A DNA stretch of 64,000 nt from the NCBI RefSeq assembly GCF_000213175.1, contig NW_009799101.1:2403007-2467006 (forward strand), given 5' to 3'. Positions 48,500-59,815 of this stretch are shown here, one piece after another. The translations under genes and the position numbers were made by a program. Position 1 is the stretch's first letter; each line of letters starts with the position of its first letter. Origin of the DNA: Neurospora tetrasperma FGSC 2508. Taxonomy: Eukaryota; Ascomycota; Sordariomycetes; Sordariales; Sordariaceae. The notes beneath the pieces were generated by a model. That model was not told where the DNA came from, searched no databases, and saw nothing but the letters and a program-made list of their open reading frames with translations.

Positions 48500-51400
48500 A
48501 TATCTTCTTATACCGAACCGACCGGTATAGAGGGCAATACTGCAAATATCGACCCGACTGTACGCCTCTTCTAAGAATTATAGGACTGGATTTTATAATT
48601 TGAAGAATAATTTAAAGCGTAAACCGGGCCTAACGGTAGAAGCCCCAAGGACGGTACTCCGGCGGACCTTCTAGTTACAAAACCTATACTCCCGAAGAAG
48701 AATATTAAAATCAAAACTCCTAATAAATTTGGAGGATAGTAAAACTACTTATAAGGATTCCTCTTATAAATTTATACTTACTTTAATTACTATTTAGAGA
48801 GCTTCCCTATAAAAACTAATAAAATTATTTTTACCAGGACTTATCTTAAAGATTAAATATTCACTTAGTATAAACCTATTCTCTAGGATTAATATAGCCG
48901 TAGAAACTAAGTTAAAAATAGTATTAAGCTTCTTATAATAAACCTATAAAATTTTATAAATACTTTAACCGGAATTTTTAGCGAGTATAACGAAGATTTA
49001 AGGGTTTAGGAAAAACTTCTCTACCTTCGCTAAATTATATCCGCCTCAATTTATACTACTTTTTTTAAATAGTATACTATTAAAAGTAAATTCAATAACG
49101 AAAGCCTTATATAAATATTTTATTAGGGATTAAAGAACTTTATTAAGAATAAATTGTATAAGGAAGATAAACCCGCTAACTTCGACGACTTTATAGTATA
49201 TACTATCCGTATTAATAACCGTCTTTAATAATATAGCTAAGAGTAATGGAACCTACCGCTATAATATTAGTAAGCCCCGCGCTAGGCCTATACTAAATTA
49301 AAATATAATTAGGGACGAAGCAACTCTTAAGAAGATAAGGGAGACCCTATAAATATTAGTACCGTTTAACCTAATAAAGGACGCTATAATATATTACAAA
49401 TTAAATATTTTAATTATAGTAAAAAGGGGTATATAAAGTGCAATTATTATATAATTAAATAATTAAAGTAAAAAAAAGCGGAAATAATAATAGTAGAAGG
49501 AATTAGAGTAATCGAGATCGCCAATGCTAAATACGGATAAAATAATTTAGAGGACGCTATAAATAAAATTATAAATTATAATCCCGAGGAATACTAGTAT
49601 TAAATTAATAGGCCGGATAATGAGGACTGTTAGTAGGAAGTAATACCCTAGGAATAATTAACTTAAGAATTAGCTCCTCGGCCGCCAACCTAGGAGGAAT
49701 TTAGTTATATCGCTACTATCGATTATATACTCCTTACCGTTGCATACATTATAAGTACCTCCCTACTACTAATATTACTTTCTACGTCCGAAATCCCTAT
49801 CGGTAATATACAAAACTTTATTAATCCTTACTTATATAAACCCCCTAATAATTCTGCTACCGGACATTAGACGGACCCCTTAGAATATTACCGCTAAAAG
49901 AATTAAAAAAAAGAAAAATAGGACGATTTTTAGAAGAAGCGGGCAATTATTATCGAAGGTAGGCTTAAAGTATTATAGGGCAATACCCTAAATTTAGTAA
50001 GAGTTTATAGACCTATTAAAATGAATATTACTTAAATATACCCCCTTTACTACACCTACTACTAAATACCGTAATTCCAATATATTATAAATAATTATTA
50101 TAAGTACTATAAAAAGAAATAGGACAACCATTTCTAACCGACCGAGGACGGATATATAAGAATAGCCTAAGCTAATTACCTGTACCTTTAATAGAAGGGA
50201 TTCTTAAACTACCCTTATTATAGACGAATAATTCGTATTTAAATTATACCCCCTTACGAGACCTAGCGAATAGCTAGCGCTACGGAAACCTCTAATATAT
50301 TTATATAATATTTATACTTATATAAAATAGGGAACTATTAACTTCTATTAGTAATAATACCCAACGTTGGACTATCCTATTTATATAAGGCAAAAAGCTT
50401 AAATTTATAAAATAGAAATTAAATACTATATACAATAAGTTTGTAAAGCCGAAGCTACTAAGGAAAAAGAAGCTATATATTTAGTATAATTATAGGAATA
50501 GGGTTTATTAAACGAATTTATACCTAAAGAAGAGGATATTCTTAATAACTACTATTAGGAATTAGGAAACGGCTTAGGGCCTTTAAGGAGGCCTAACGAA
50601 AATTAAATCCTTAGACGAAGAGGATTATCCGACGATATAACCGCCGGAAAAGCAAAATCTTAAACCCTATAATATTTATAAAAATCGTAATTACCGAAGA
50701 AGGGAAAGCGGATTAACGATTTAAAATTATAACCTATTAAAAAAATTATTAAGCTTTTACGCTAATAGACTCCGGAACTTAATTAAACCTTATTTCGCTA
50801 AAGTTTATTACTTAATTAAAAATTCCCTAAAAGAAAAAAAAAGCCCCCTTTATAATAAAAGGACCCTTCGAAATATAAATTATAAAGAGGGAAATATTAC
50901 TACTACCTATTATAATAAAAGGAAAAACAATCAAAATCAGCTTCGATATCGTCGATATAGGACTATTTAAGGATATAATCCTAAAATACTTATAGTATAT
51001 TATATATAACTTAAATATTAATTGGAAGGAAAGTAACTACTTATATTTAAAAACGTACCCAACTATTAATAAGAAACTAGGAATATAGAAGGAAATCGGC
51101 TATAACAATATAATTCCTACGGCCTTACTATAAATAATATAAGAAATTATAATTTATACTATTAATAAAAGTAATAAGGTTATAGAAGAAGGATTAGTAA
51201 TATTAATAGAAATATCGGTAATTAATATTCAATATAAATTTAATTATTACTAAAACTAATAAATAAAAAAGCCGAAGGTAGTAATTTTAATTAAATATTA
51301 GGGATACCCGGCTTTTATTAGTAAGTACTTTAAAGGACTATTACTATAAGGACTATAGGACTATAAAATTAAATTTAGGGAAAGAGCTAAACTTAAATTC

Positions 51401-54150
51401 TTTAAAGTATACTATACTAATAAAAAGTAGAATATAGAATTAAAGAAGTATTTAAATAAAAATTTAAAACGAGGATATATTCGGGAATCTATATCGCTAG
51501 TAGAGTACCCTATCCTTTTCGTACCAAAAAAGGATAAAAAACTACACCTTTATATTAATTACAAACAACTAAATTAAGAGACCGTAAAAAATAATTATCC
51601 CCTACCCCTAATTTTACGCATCCGAAATTAATTAGGAAGAGTATAATATTTTATACGTTTTAATTTACTTATTATTTATACTTACATCCGAATTAAAGAA
51701 AAAAACGAATAGAAAATAATATTTTGTATACTCTACGGATATTATAAATATTTTATTATACCCTTCGGATTAATTAATATATTTATAATATTCTAATCTG
51801 TTATTAATTATATAATTCGACCCTACTTTAATAAATTCACTATTTACTACCTAAATAACATTCTTATTTATTCTAAGACTCTCGTAGAGTATAAAGAATA
51901 TATAAAGAAAATATTAAATATATTATACGAGTATAAACTCTCCGTTAATATAGAAAAGAGTAAATTCTATATAAAGGAAACTATATTTTTTAAATATCTA
52001 ATCTTAGAAAATAAGGTTAAAATAGAACTAAGCAAAGTAGAAGCCGTATAGAACTAACTTATATTTAGGAATGCGATTAAAGTCTATAAATTCCTAAAGT
52101 TTATTAATTTCTACCGGATATTTATATAGGACTATAGGAAGATTGCTAGGCCGTTGTACGAATTTACTAGGAAAGAAGTTACTTTTATATAAAGAAGGGA
52201 AGAAAAAAAAGCTTTTAAAGCTATTTACAATACTATTACTATAGACCCTATATTAAAATTTCCTAATTTATACAAACCCTTTAAAATAGAAATTAATATA
52301 TTAAATTATACTATTAGAAATTAATTAGGGTAGCGCAATGACTAAAGGAAATTATATTTTATAACTTTCTTCTTAAAGAAGCTAGAAGGACCCTATTGCA
52401 ATTACTCTATCTATAATAAAGAACTCCTAACTATTATTAAAGCTTTTCAAGAATAGAGACCATACTTCAATAAAACTATATATAAAATACAAATCTATAC
52501 CGACTATAATAATCTTCGGTACTCTACAATTACAAAGGTACTTAATAACTACTAAATACAATAAGCCGAATTCTTATTAGAATTCAATTTCAAAATCAAT
52601 TATAAAAAAGGTTTAAAAAATGCCCGAACTAACGCTTTAAACCGTCGGGTAAATTATATAAAAAACGCAATAGAAGCCTCTATACCCTTATTCTAGGAAT
52701 AACTAAATAAATTATTCGTATACCCCCTATAGGAATAAGTAAAATATTATACCGTCTATTAGATTAAATTGTAAAACCCTAATTATTAAACTACTATTAC
52801 TATTCAAAAAGAATAGTAAAAGTAGGAAAATAATTTGGAAGAAAGAATTATTCTCTAGAACAATAAATTATAGTACTATAATAAAGCCTATATATAGTTA
52901 AAACAATATAAAATTCTTATTATAGGAATATATATATTTAAAATAGGAGGATATATAGGTATTACAAAAACTATCGTACGAATATAGTAATACTACAACT
53001 TCCCCGGACTAAAATCCGAAGTAGCTTAAACATTATAAATTTATAAATACTATAATAGGATTAAAATTACAAAATATAAACTATACAAATTCTTTGAACC
53101 CTTAAAAATCGTAGAAAGGCTATAGAGTTCGGTAATTATAAACTTTATTACTAAATTACTACTATTTATAAATATTATTATAGAAATTATATATAATAGT
53201 ATATTAGTAATAGTAAATAAATTAATTAAATAAAATTACTTCCTACTATATAAAGAAATATAATTAGTAGAATAATTTATAAATATAATCTATTAGAACA
53301 TTACTTTAATATATAATTAACCGAAGGAATAAATTACAAATAAAAATACCAAATTCGTATCCAAATTCTAATAAGTATTAATAACTAAATTCGGTACTAA
53401 AAATAAAATATTAATAATATATTACCTGTAAATGGACGGACAAACGGAAAAGATTAACTAAATTATAGAATAATATTTAAAGAATTATATTAACTTCGAA
53501 TAAAGTAATTAAATAGAATTATTACTTACAATACAATTAATATACAATACCTCCCCTATAGAAACTATAAAGGTTTTACTTTTCTTTGCAAATTATAAGT
53601 ATAAATTAAAACTCTTAGAAAGATTAAATACGAACGTTTCTAAAGCCTCGGTCAAAGCTAAAAAACTATATATATTATATAAAAAACTCAAGGAAAAACT
53701 AAAATATATTTAATACAAAATAAGCTAATATTTTAATTTTAAAAGGTTCGAAGGGCCTCGCTTTAAAGAGGGGGATAAAATCCTTTTATTAATTAAGAAC
53801 CTTAGGATAAAAAGACTTAGTAAAAAATTTAATAACCGACGGGTAGGACTATTTAAAATCAAAAAAAAAATCTCCAATATAGTATATTAATTAAATATTC
53901 CTAATACTATAAAATTAAAATTATATTCATTCTACATTATACTACTAAAACTAATACTTAAAAACGTACAAATCAATATATATACTAGTATTAAGAATAA
54001 GGAAGAAAAATAAAATATAAAATAAATTTTAAATTCAAGAGTAGAAAAAGGAGAATTATAATACTTTATTAAATAGGAAGGATTTAATCCCGAAGATAAT
54101 ATATAGGAACCTATTAAGAATTTAAATTACCTTAAAAAGTTGGAGGAATT
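48500..54150 (+). pseudogene. LTR-G gag-pol with chromodomain
   Basis: Domains in order: gag, with a zinc knuckle at 49406-49447 whose C, C, H, C positions all read Tyr; a protease region near 50.7-51.2 kb; reverse transcriptase from about 51470 (RGYIRESISLVEYPILFVPKK) with catalytic box Y-L-N-N at 51848-51859. RNase H follows (YNKELLTIIKAF, about 52410-52450). The integrase core reads MDGQTEKIN near 53430, then the GPY/F segment FKEGDKILLL and KKFNNRRVGLFKIK (about 53765-53860). A chromodomain reads YFIK-stop-EGFNPEDNI-stop-EP at about 54060-54120. Both chromodomain Trp positions are stops. Limits are approximate. Confidence 0.85.
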
Positions 54151-54940
54151 CTATTAGAGGAACCCAGATTAGCCCGGGACAGAAAACTACCTAACTAAGA
54201 GGCAAAGTAAGCCGTAAAATCCAAGGACGCCCAATTTATAAGCATAAGGGTCGAAAAAGTAGTAATTACAATAAACCGCTCTTTATCAAATAAAGGCTTA
54301 AATTCCCACTTAATAGCCCTATCCTCCTTATCCTATACTTCTAATTCTATTAACGCTAATAACAATATTTCCCTACCCTCTTTAACTAACCGATCCTTCC
54401 TCTATTTTAAATAAATTAATTAAAGCTTCTTCTCTTTAAATTCGAAAAACTTCTTCTAAAGTTCGAAAGATTTTTTATTAACCTTTCGAATCGAAGCTTC
54501 AATATTTTAAAATACGTATTAGTATTCAATAAGGATACGTACGACTATCGAATTAGTAATTAAGCGTACTAAAACGCTAAAGGAATTTATATTCCGTATT
54601 ATAGTCCACCTCTATATAAGGACGCGCGACCCGAACGTACTCCCTATATTTCGTTTTACTAAGAAGCTTCTTATAAATAAACTTTTAGTCGGAATAATAT
54701 TAATAAAGTATTACTATAAACCCAAAACGTTCGATAGAAATTAATAATATACACTAACGAATTATTAAATTAAATATAGGTTTAGAAATATAGTTAAATA
54801 TTTTAGTAAAGGATAAAGAAGGGAAAAGGTTTATTATATTTAGATTAAGAGCAAAAGAATTATAGAGAATAAAAATAGATAAATATTTCTAGGAAATTAA
54901 TAAAGCCGTCGAAAACGTCGGTTAGGGAAGGGAGGTATTA

Positions 54941-55404
54941 TATTACGAATTTAAGTAATTACGTAGGCTAACTAAGCTATTAGGATGTAATAGCCCTATT
55001 TACAATAAAATAATATAACCTCAAACTAGGGTAAAAAATAGGGGAGTATTAGAAAGGCGCTTACTAGAATAGGCGCTTACAATAAATAATACTTATAATA
55101 AGCAATACTTATAATAAATAATATTTACAACGAATAATATTTATAGTAAGTAGCGCTTACAATAAGTAAAATACTATCGTAAGCATACGCCTAGGATTAA
55201 GGCCTCAGGACGAAGCATAGAGTATAAAAGGACGATTAGAAAACTCAGATTGTTAGGTAGTTCGATAGTAGTCAATTAATCATTATTACCGAGACCAATA
55301 TTACAATATATACTTATCGTAAACTTTCTAACTTCACCGAACAGCACTAATAGTCTTTACCTTCAACTATCCCACGTAGGCAGATCAGACTGCCGTTCGT
55401 CACA
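54941..55404 (+). repeat. LTR-G 3' LTR
   Basis: 464 bp. The start TG is TA, and the end keeps the original TCGTCACA. The last ~230 bp are much less mutated than the first half. Confidence 0.92.
55076..55171 (+). repeat. Six 16-bp tandem units in the LTR-G 3' LTR
   Basis: Same register as 48110-48205 (offset 135 bp into the LTR), with additional C/T and G/A changes. Confidence 0.78.
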
Positions 55405-55763
55405 CTTAGACTTTCCTTTATTTTTATTACTATTAGGGGAATCCTATTTAGTAGGGTATATAAATTTAAACTTCAAAGTAGGTTAGGAGTAAATAGAAAA
55501 GGGAATTATAGATTTAACTTTCCCCTTCAACTCTAGGCTAGCCTATAGAGTTCGGAGTAAATTATTAAATAGGCCAGTAGTATCGGGGGGTATTTTAACG
55601 CTCCCTATCATTAGAGAATCATAGGAAGTTTCTATATTAGTATTAGTATCATTATTATTATTTAATATAGAAAAGGAAACTATTCTAATACTAATATATA
55701 TTGTACTATAGCTATAGGCAGTCCTTCCTTCTAATAATTAATTAATAAATAGGTAAAACCTAA

Positions 55764-56056
55764 TATAAGGAGATAGTAGAGCGATACGCGGGTGTTGGCT
55801 ACTATATATATATTAAAGTTCTATAAAGAAAGAAAGAAGAAAATACTACCCTTTGGGTAGGTTGAGTACTAGAGCTTAAATGGCTGTACGCTTAGTGCCT
55901 TGTAGCCTGAGGTAGTAAGAGAATTCTCTAGAAGCCCGGGGCGCCGTAGTGCCGCGGTCCGAGTCGACTGGGGTAGTTTTAATACGAGCTGCCGTCTTAG
56001 CACTCGAGTCTGGCCAGTCAGAGCTAGATGCCTTATCGGGCGCTAGTCCTATAATA
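55764..56056 (-). repeat. LTR-F right LTR (5' LTR)
   Basis: 293 bp. Its central part (about 55850-56040) keeps more CpG and CpA sites than the left copy. Confidence 0.9.
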
Positions 56057-58104
56057 GAGGAGTAGTAATACTAGGGATAGTATTGAGTATACGGTTCCTA
56101 CTAATAGACGAGGTCGGGGGGAAACGTTTAATATAAAGCTCCTACGTTTTTCTAAATTTAGTACGGAGAGTTATTAATTCTATTTATATCTTTTGTATGA
56201 CCTAATTCTAATATTTATTTGACGTCTATAGTACTATAAATTGTATATTAGAGGTACGCTTTAGTATATTTTTAATTATTTTGTGAAGTGCTGAATTGTT
56301 TATTATTATACTATTATTATTAGTTTTAATTAATAGGTTGGAAGTATTGAAATTAATATTAAAGCGGATTAATTACGAATTATTAGTAGGATAAGTATTT
56401 TGGTAAAAAGTTAAATACGTTAAAGAGGCGGAGATTTTTAAAATAGTAGGAGGAAGGTAATTACTGTTATTTAATATTATTAGAGGTATTCTTTATTAAT
56501 AGATTTAATATTCCTACTATTCGGCTTCTTTTTTATTAACCGGAACTTAATTTGTTAAGCCTTTGGGATTTATTTATATAATTTAACCGAATACTTGATA
56601 ATCAATAGTTAGAAGCAGTATATAATTACAAAAATAAGCAGAAAGTTAATTAATATTATTAAATAGGGGTTATCGGTTAGCGCGGTTAATCCAAAGATTT
56701 TTTATTTAACTAATTAAACTAGCGGTATTATGAGGGTCTTTAGCGCTAATTATAACTATCTCGCTAGTAGGACTAATAAGACTACTAGAGTGCTAATTAT
56801 AATTAATTATAGGATTTTTGTAAGGTTGAAAAGTAATACGTTTTATAGCGGTAGGGGCTGGGAGATTGAAACCGGGCTTTATATTATTTTGAGTTAAGCG
56901 TATAGCGTTTTATATAGGTTGCGCGAAATAAAGTAGAGGATTTGGGGATTTACTTCCGGGCTTCGTATTATATTAAATAAAACGTATAGTATTTTGGTTC
57001 TAATTAATAAAATAGGCCGGGAAATTATTAGCGAGGATAGTTCCCGGATATTACTTTACCTACTCCTATTACTATTTCTACGTAAAATATAGGAGAGTTT
57101 TAATTTATATAAATTTTTTGAAATATTTAATAATAGGATTAGTAACTAATTATTAGGCAATGCTTATAGTAATTTCAATAATTAAATTTACTTGCAAAAC
57201 TATTAACTTAGTAGGTAAAAAGGGTCGTTAAATTGGATTTAATTAAGTATACTATTTAATAAGAATAGGCGGTAAGGAAGGTAATATAGGAATTTATACT
57301 GGGTTAATATAATTTAATACGTTAATTATCTTAATTATATTTAAGAAGTTGGCTAGTAAAGAGTGAACGCTAGTAATTACTAAAGCGGCGGTACTACCGG
57401 TACTAGGGGGAATTAATATTTAAGTAGTAGTATTGACGATTATATTATTCTCCTTAATTCAGGCTATAAATTATTTTTAATTCTTTTTCTAGAGTTATAA
57501 TAATACGCCTTCTTTAGTAAAAAACGGCTAAGTTTAACGTATTAAAAGTAGGTAATTAGTAACTAATTAGCAATATTTACGTAAGACCTATTGAATTTTA
57601 TAATCTACTGTATTTAAATTAATAATCTATCCCTTATTATAAATATCATTATTAGTATTAGCGACCTAATTAGGTTCGATTTTAATAAAACCTATTTCTT
57701 TATTTAAGCGCAATTAGGCGGCTTTAATAAGCAATTTGGTAGCTAATTACGAGAATCTTTACTTATAGTAAAACTACGGTTCGAATATAGTAAATTTAAT
57801 AATTTAATATATTTTGCGTATTAGATTTTCGTTTTAGAGTTAGAAAACTATCCGGGGATTTACCTAATTAATCTTTAATATTATTTAGTTTAGCTTTTAG
57901 ATTTAATTAAATAATAATAAAGTAGTAAAAAAGGGGGACTTTAAGGAATAAATATATAAATATTTGGTTTAAAAGGGTAAAAGTTGAATAATGGTTAATA
58001 AGTTTAATAAATCGTTGTTAGACCTAATATATCTCCCCCCTTGACGAAAGGAAGAGACGATAGAAATAATAAGGTCGGTTTGAAATTGAATTATAGGTAC
58101 TACT

Positions 58105-58443
58105 TGTTATACGAAAATATGCTTTATAAGTAATAATAATAGAGAATAATAGAATAAGTAATTCGTTGCTAGATAGAGTAATAGTACGTAATGATTGACG
58201 ATAGTTTTGTTAAAGGAAGTTAAAAATAAGAGTTGTTGTAAGCTTTAACTTGGGACTTTATATACGACTTTACTGAGTGTAAGTAAAATAAACGTTAGGT
58301 TAGTATAATATTGATTAATAATCTATTAACCTTGATAGAGGTTAACGGAACGAATACTCTTATATAATGAACTATACGCTCTAGTAAGCAGCTATTATAA
58401 TAAGATAGAGCATCTAAGTATCTACCAAGAATGCCCTATAATA
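58105..58443 (-). repeat. LTR-E right LTR
   Basis: 339 bp starting TGTTATACGAAAATATG and ending CCCTATAATA, followed by the GCTCC duplication and the pogo transposase frame. Confidence 0.9.
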
Positions 58444-59282
58444 GCTCCTTCTAGTATTTAAACTAGTCTAATATATATTGGTTATCTATATAACCTCGTA
58501 GAGAGGCGGTAATAATTGTCCTATCTTTAAGGGAATTATTAATATATTTGTATATAATATTAATGCTAGGGAGTAAGACGAAGGGGGGTATAGTCCGACC
58601 AAATGTAGAAACGGCCTCAAGGATAGTAATAAGAACTCTCTAATTAGGATTAATTAATTAGACTTTAATTATTTCATTGTAAGTCTATATATAATAGGCT
58701 TTATCTAATATACTAACTCTAAAACTAAACTTATTACTATTCTAAATATTGTCTAGCTTAACGTTGTGCTTCGTAATAGTATTATTAAATAGATAAAAGA
58801 CTTCTTCAACGTTTGCTCTAGTTTGTAATGCCTTTCGAACCTATACTATAGATTTAGTACGTATACTATAGAATACACCTCTTTACAAGTAACGCCGTAC
58901 CTATACGGTTGAGGCACGTGGTATAAAGGTATTACTACCGTCGTTACAATTTAATCTTATTAAAGCAATTATAACTAAAATTAACTACTAGGGATTTATT
59001 TCGATCCCTATAAAGCATAGTTAGCTTAATTCACAATAGTAGAATTAACTATTAACTGACGGATATTTATATATTAATCTAAATATATATAGCAAGATCC
59101 TCCTCCCTAATTAATAGCGTATAATTACCCCCATTCTCTAACTTTAGCTATACACCCTTGTAGCGGCTTACGATTTATCTATATAGAACTCGAAATACCT
59201 TCGCTATATCTACTATAGTCTTAAATCTATTATTCTAAAATAACTTTACGGCCGCTTAAACTCTACCCTCTACAAGTGGCAT
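58444..59282 (-). pseudogene. pogo-type transposase, N-terminal third
   Basis: Reading starts at an ATG at 59282 (MPLVEGRV). It gives an HTH_psq-like region (KTIVDIAKVFRV, then VSRYKGV), as in Fot1/pogo proteins, followed by a CENP-B-like N-terminal DNA-binding segment. Near 58743-58728 the first catalytic motif reads N-S-N-K-F where N-x-D-E-x-F is expected, so Asp is Asn and Glu is Lys. Next comes LITILEAVSTFGRTIPPFVLL, typical of DDE_1, at about 58650-58560. Many TAG/TAA stops replace Trp and Gln. The piece is cut by LTR-E at its GCTCC duplication. Confidence 0.85.
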
Positions 59283-59688
59283 CTCCTACACATTACCAAC
59301 GATATCCCAAGTATTAGTAGTTAAGTCAATAAACGTCGGGTTAGACTATAGGGAGCCGTTAGTAGATTTATAGGGTTAATGAAGCATAGCGTAATAAATA
59401 GGGAATATAGTAGTAAAAGGGCAGTCTAATAGCAAAATAGCGAGAGGTAATATAATAAGGAAATAGAGGGGTTGAATAAAGGGGGTTGAATATAATTAAG
59501 ACTGATTGTACATAAATATAAGTATAATAATCGATATTATCGATTCAAATAAGCATTTTAGAATATAAGCAGTTTGAGTACAAAGGAGTGCAAATAAGTA
59601 GTGCACATCCAGAGTATTGGGCAGTACGGGGAAATAGGTTACATATAATTAAAAAAAATATGCTATTGACTAAATCTACTTTCATTTA

Positions 59689-59815
59689 CTAGTAAAATGG
59701 CGGTGTGGGGAGGTACCCCCAGTTTCAGGTACGAATCAATGTCCATGTACGAATCAATGTCCCTGACTAGTGGCTCGCCCGCTAGTCTGACGGTCGATTT
59801 TGTAGACCTGACGAG
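59689..59815 (-). repeat. Right terminal inverted repeat of the pogo-type element (nearly unmutated)
   Basis: 127 bp with normal GC content and many intact CpA/TpG steps. It includes two adjacent 18-bp units (59729-59746 and 59747-59764) sharing GTACGAATCAATGTCC, which may be transposase-binding subrepeats. The last base before the flanking TA is 59815. The mutated DNA stops just inside this repeat. Confidence 0.88.

Larger units (their letters stand above)
47975..55404 (+). mobile_element. LTR-G: gypsy chromovirus, innermost element of the right nest
   Basis: Two 464-bp LTRs (47975-48438 and 54941-55404) are flanked by an exact CTTAG duplication (47970-47974 and 55405-55409). Total 7430 bp, uninterrupted. 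The plus orientation follows from gag, pol and chromodomain order and from the purine tract GGGAAGGGAGG before the 3' LTR (54926-54936). Same family as LTR-C. Confidence 0.93.
41127..56056 (-). mobile_element. LTR-F: gypsy element nested in LTR-E, carrying LTR-G
   Basis: Two 293-bp LTRs (41127-41419 and 55764-56056) are flanked by an exact GAGGA duplication (41122-41126 and 56057-56061). Minus LTR-G it is about 7495 bp. The purine-rich tract on the minus strand beside the left LTR and the minus-strand pol set the orientation. LTR-G entered only about 355 bp from the 5' LTR, in the leader or the start of gag. Confidence 0.9.
40311..58443 (-). mobile_element. LTR-E: short LTR element inserted in the pogo transposase, carrying LTR-F/G
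   Basis: Two 339-bp LTRs (40311-40649 and 58105-58443) are flanked by an exact GCTCC duplication (40306-40310 and 58444-58448). Minus LTR-F, the element is about 3198 bp with about 2.5 kb internal (40650-41121 and 56062-58104). No reverse transcriptase or integrase trace was found. Minus-strand reading of about 57900-57100 gives a long gag-like or unknown frame with stops at Gln/Trp positions. A purine-rich tract on the minus strand adjoins the left LTR (40650-40660). Probably non-autonomous. Confidence 0.82.
15743..59815 (-). mobile_element. pogo/Fot1-type DNA transposon expanded to 44 kb by nested LTR elements
   Basis: The ends are long inverted repeats (15743-15865 and 59689-59815), each followed outward by TA (15741-15742 and 59816-59817), the usual target duplication of this superfamily. 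Subtracting LTR-A and LTR-E with their duplications leaves about 3301 bp. That remainder encodes on the minus strand a DDE_1/pogo transposase in three pieces (59282-58444, 40305-40167, 17532-16026). Reading passes in frame across both insertion points once one TSD copy is removed. Everything between 15.74 and 59.82 kb belongs to this element or to insertions in it. It is the oldest element of the nest. Confidence 0.88.

Noticed and set aside
12600-59650. Mitochondrial DNA insertion as the source of the TA-rich block
   Set aside because: LTR pairs, target duplications and gypsy, pogo and Tc1 protein traces account for the sequence, and transitions in CpA context explain the composition.
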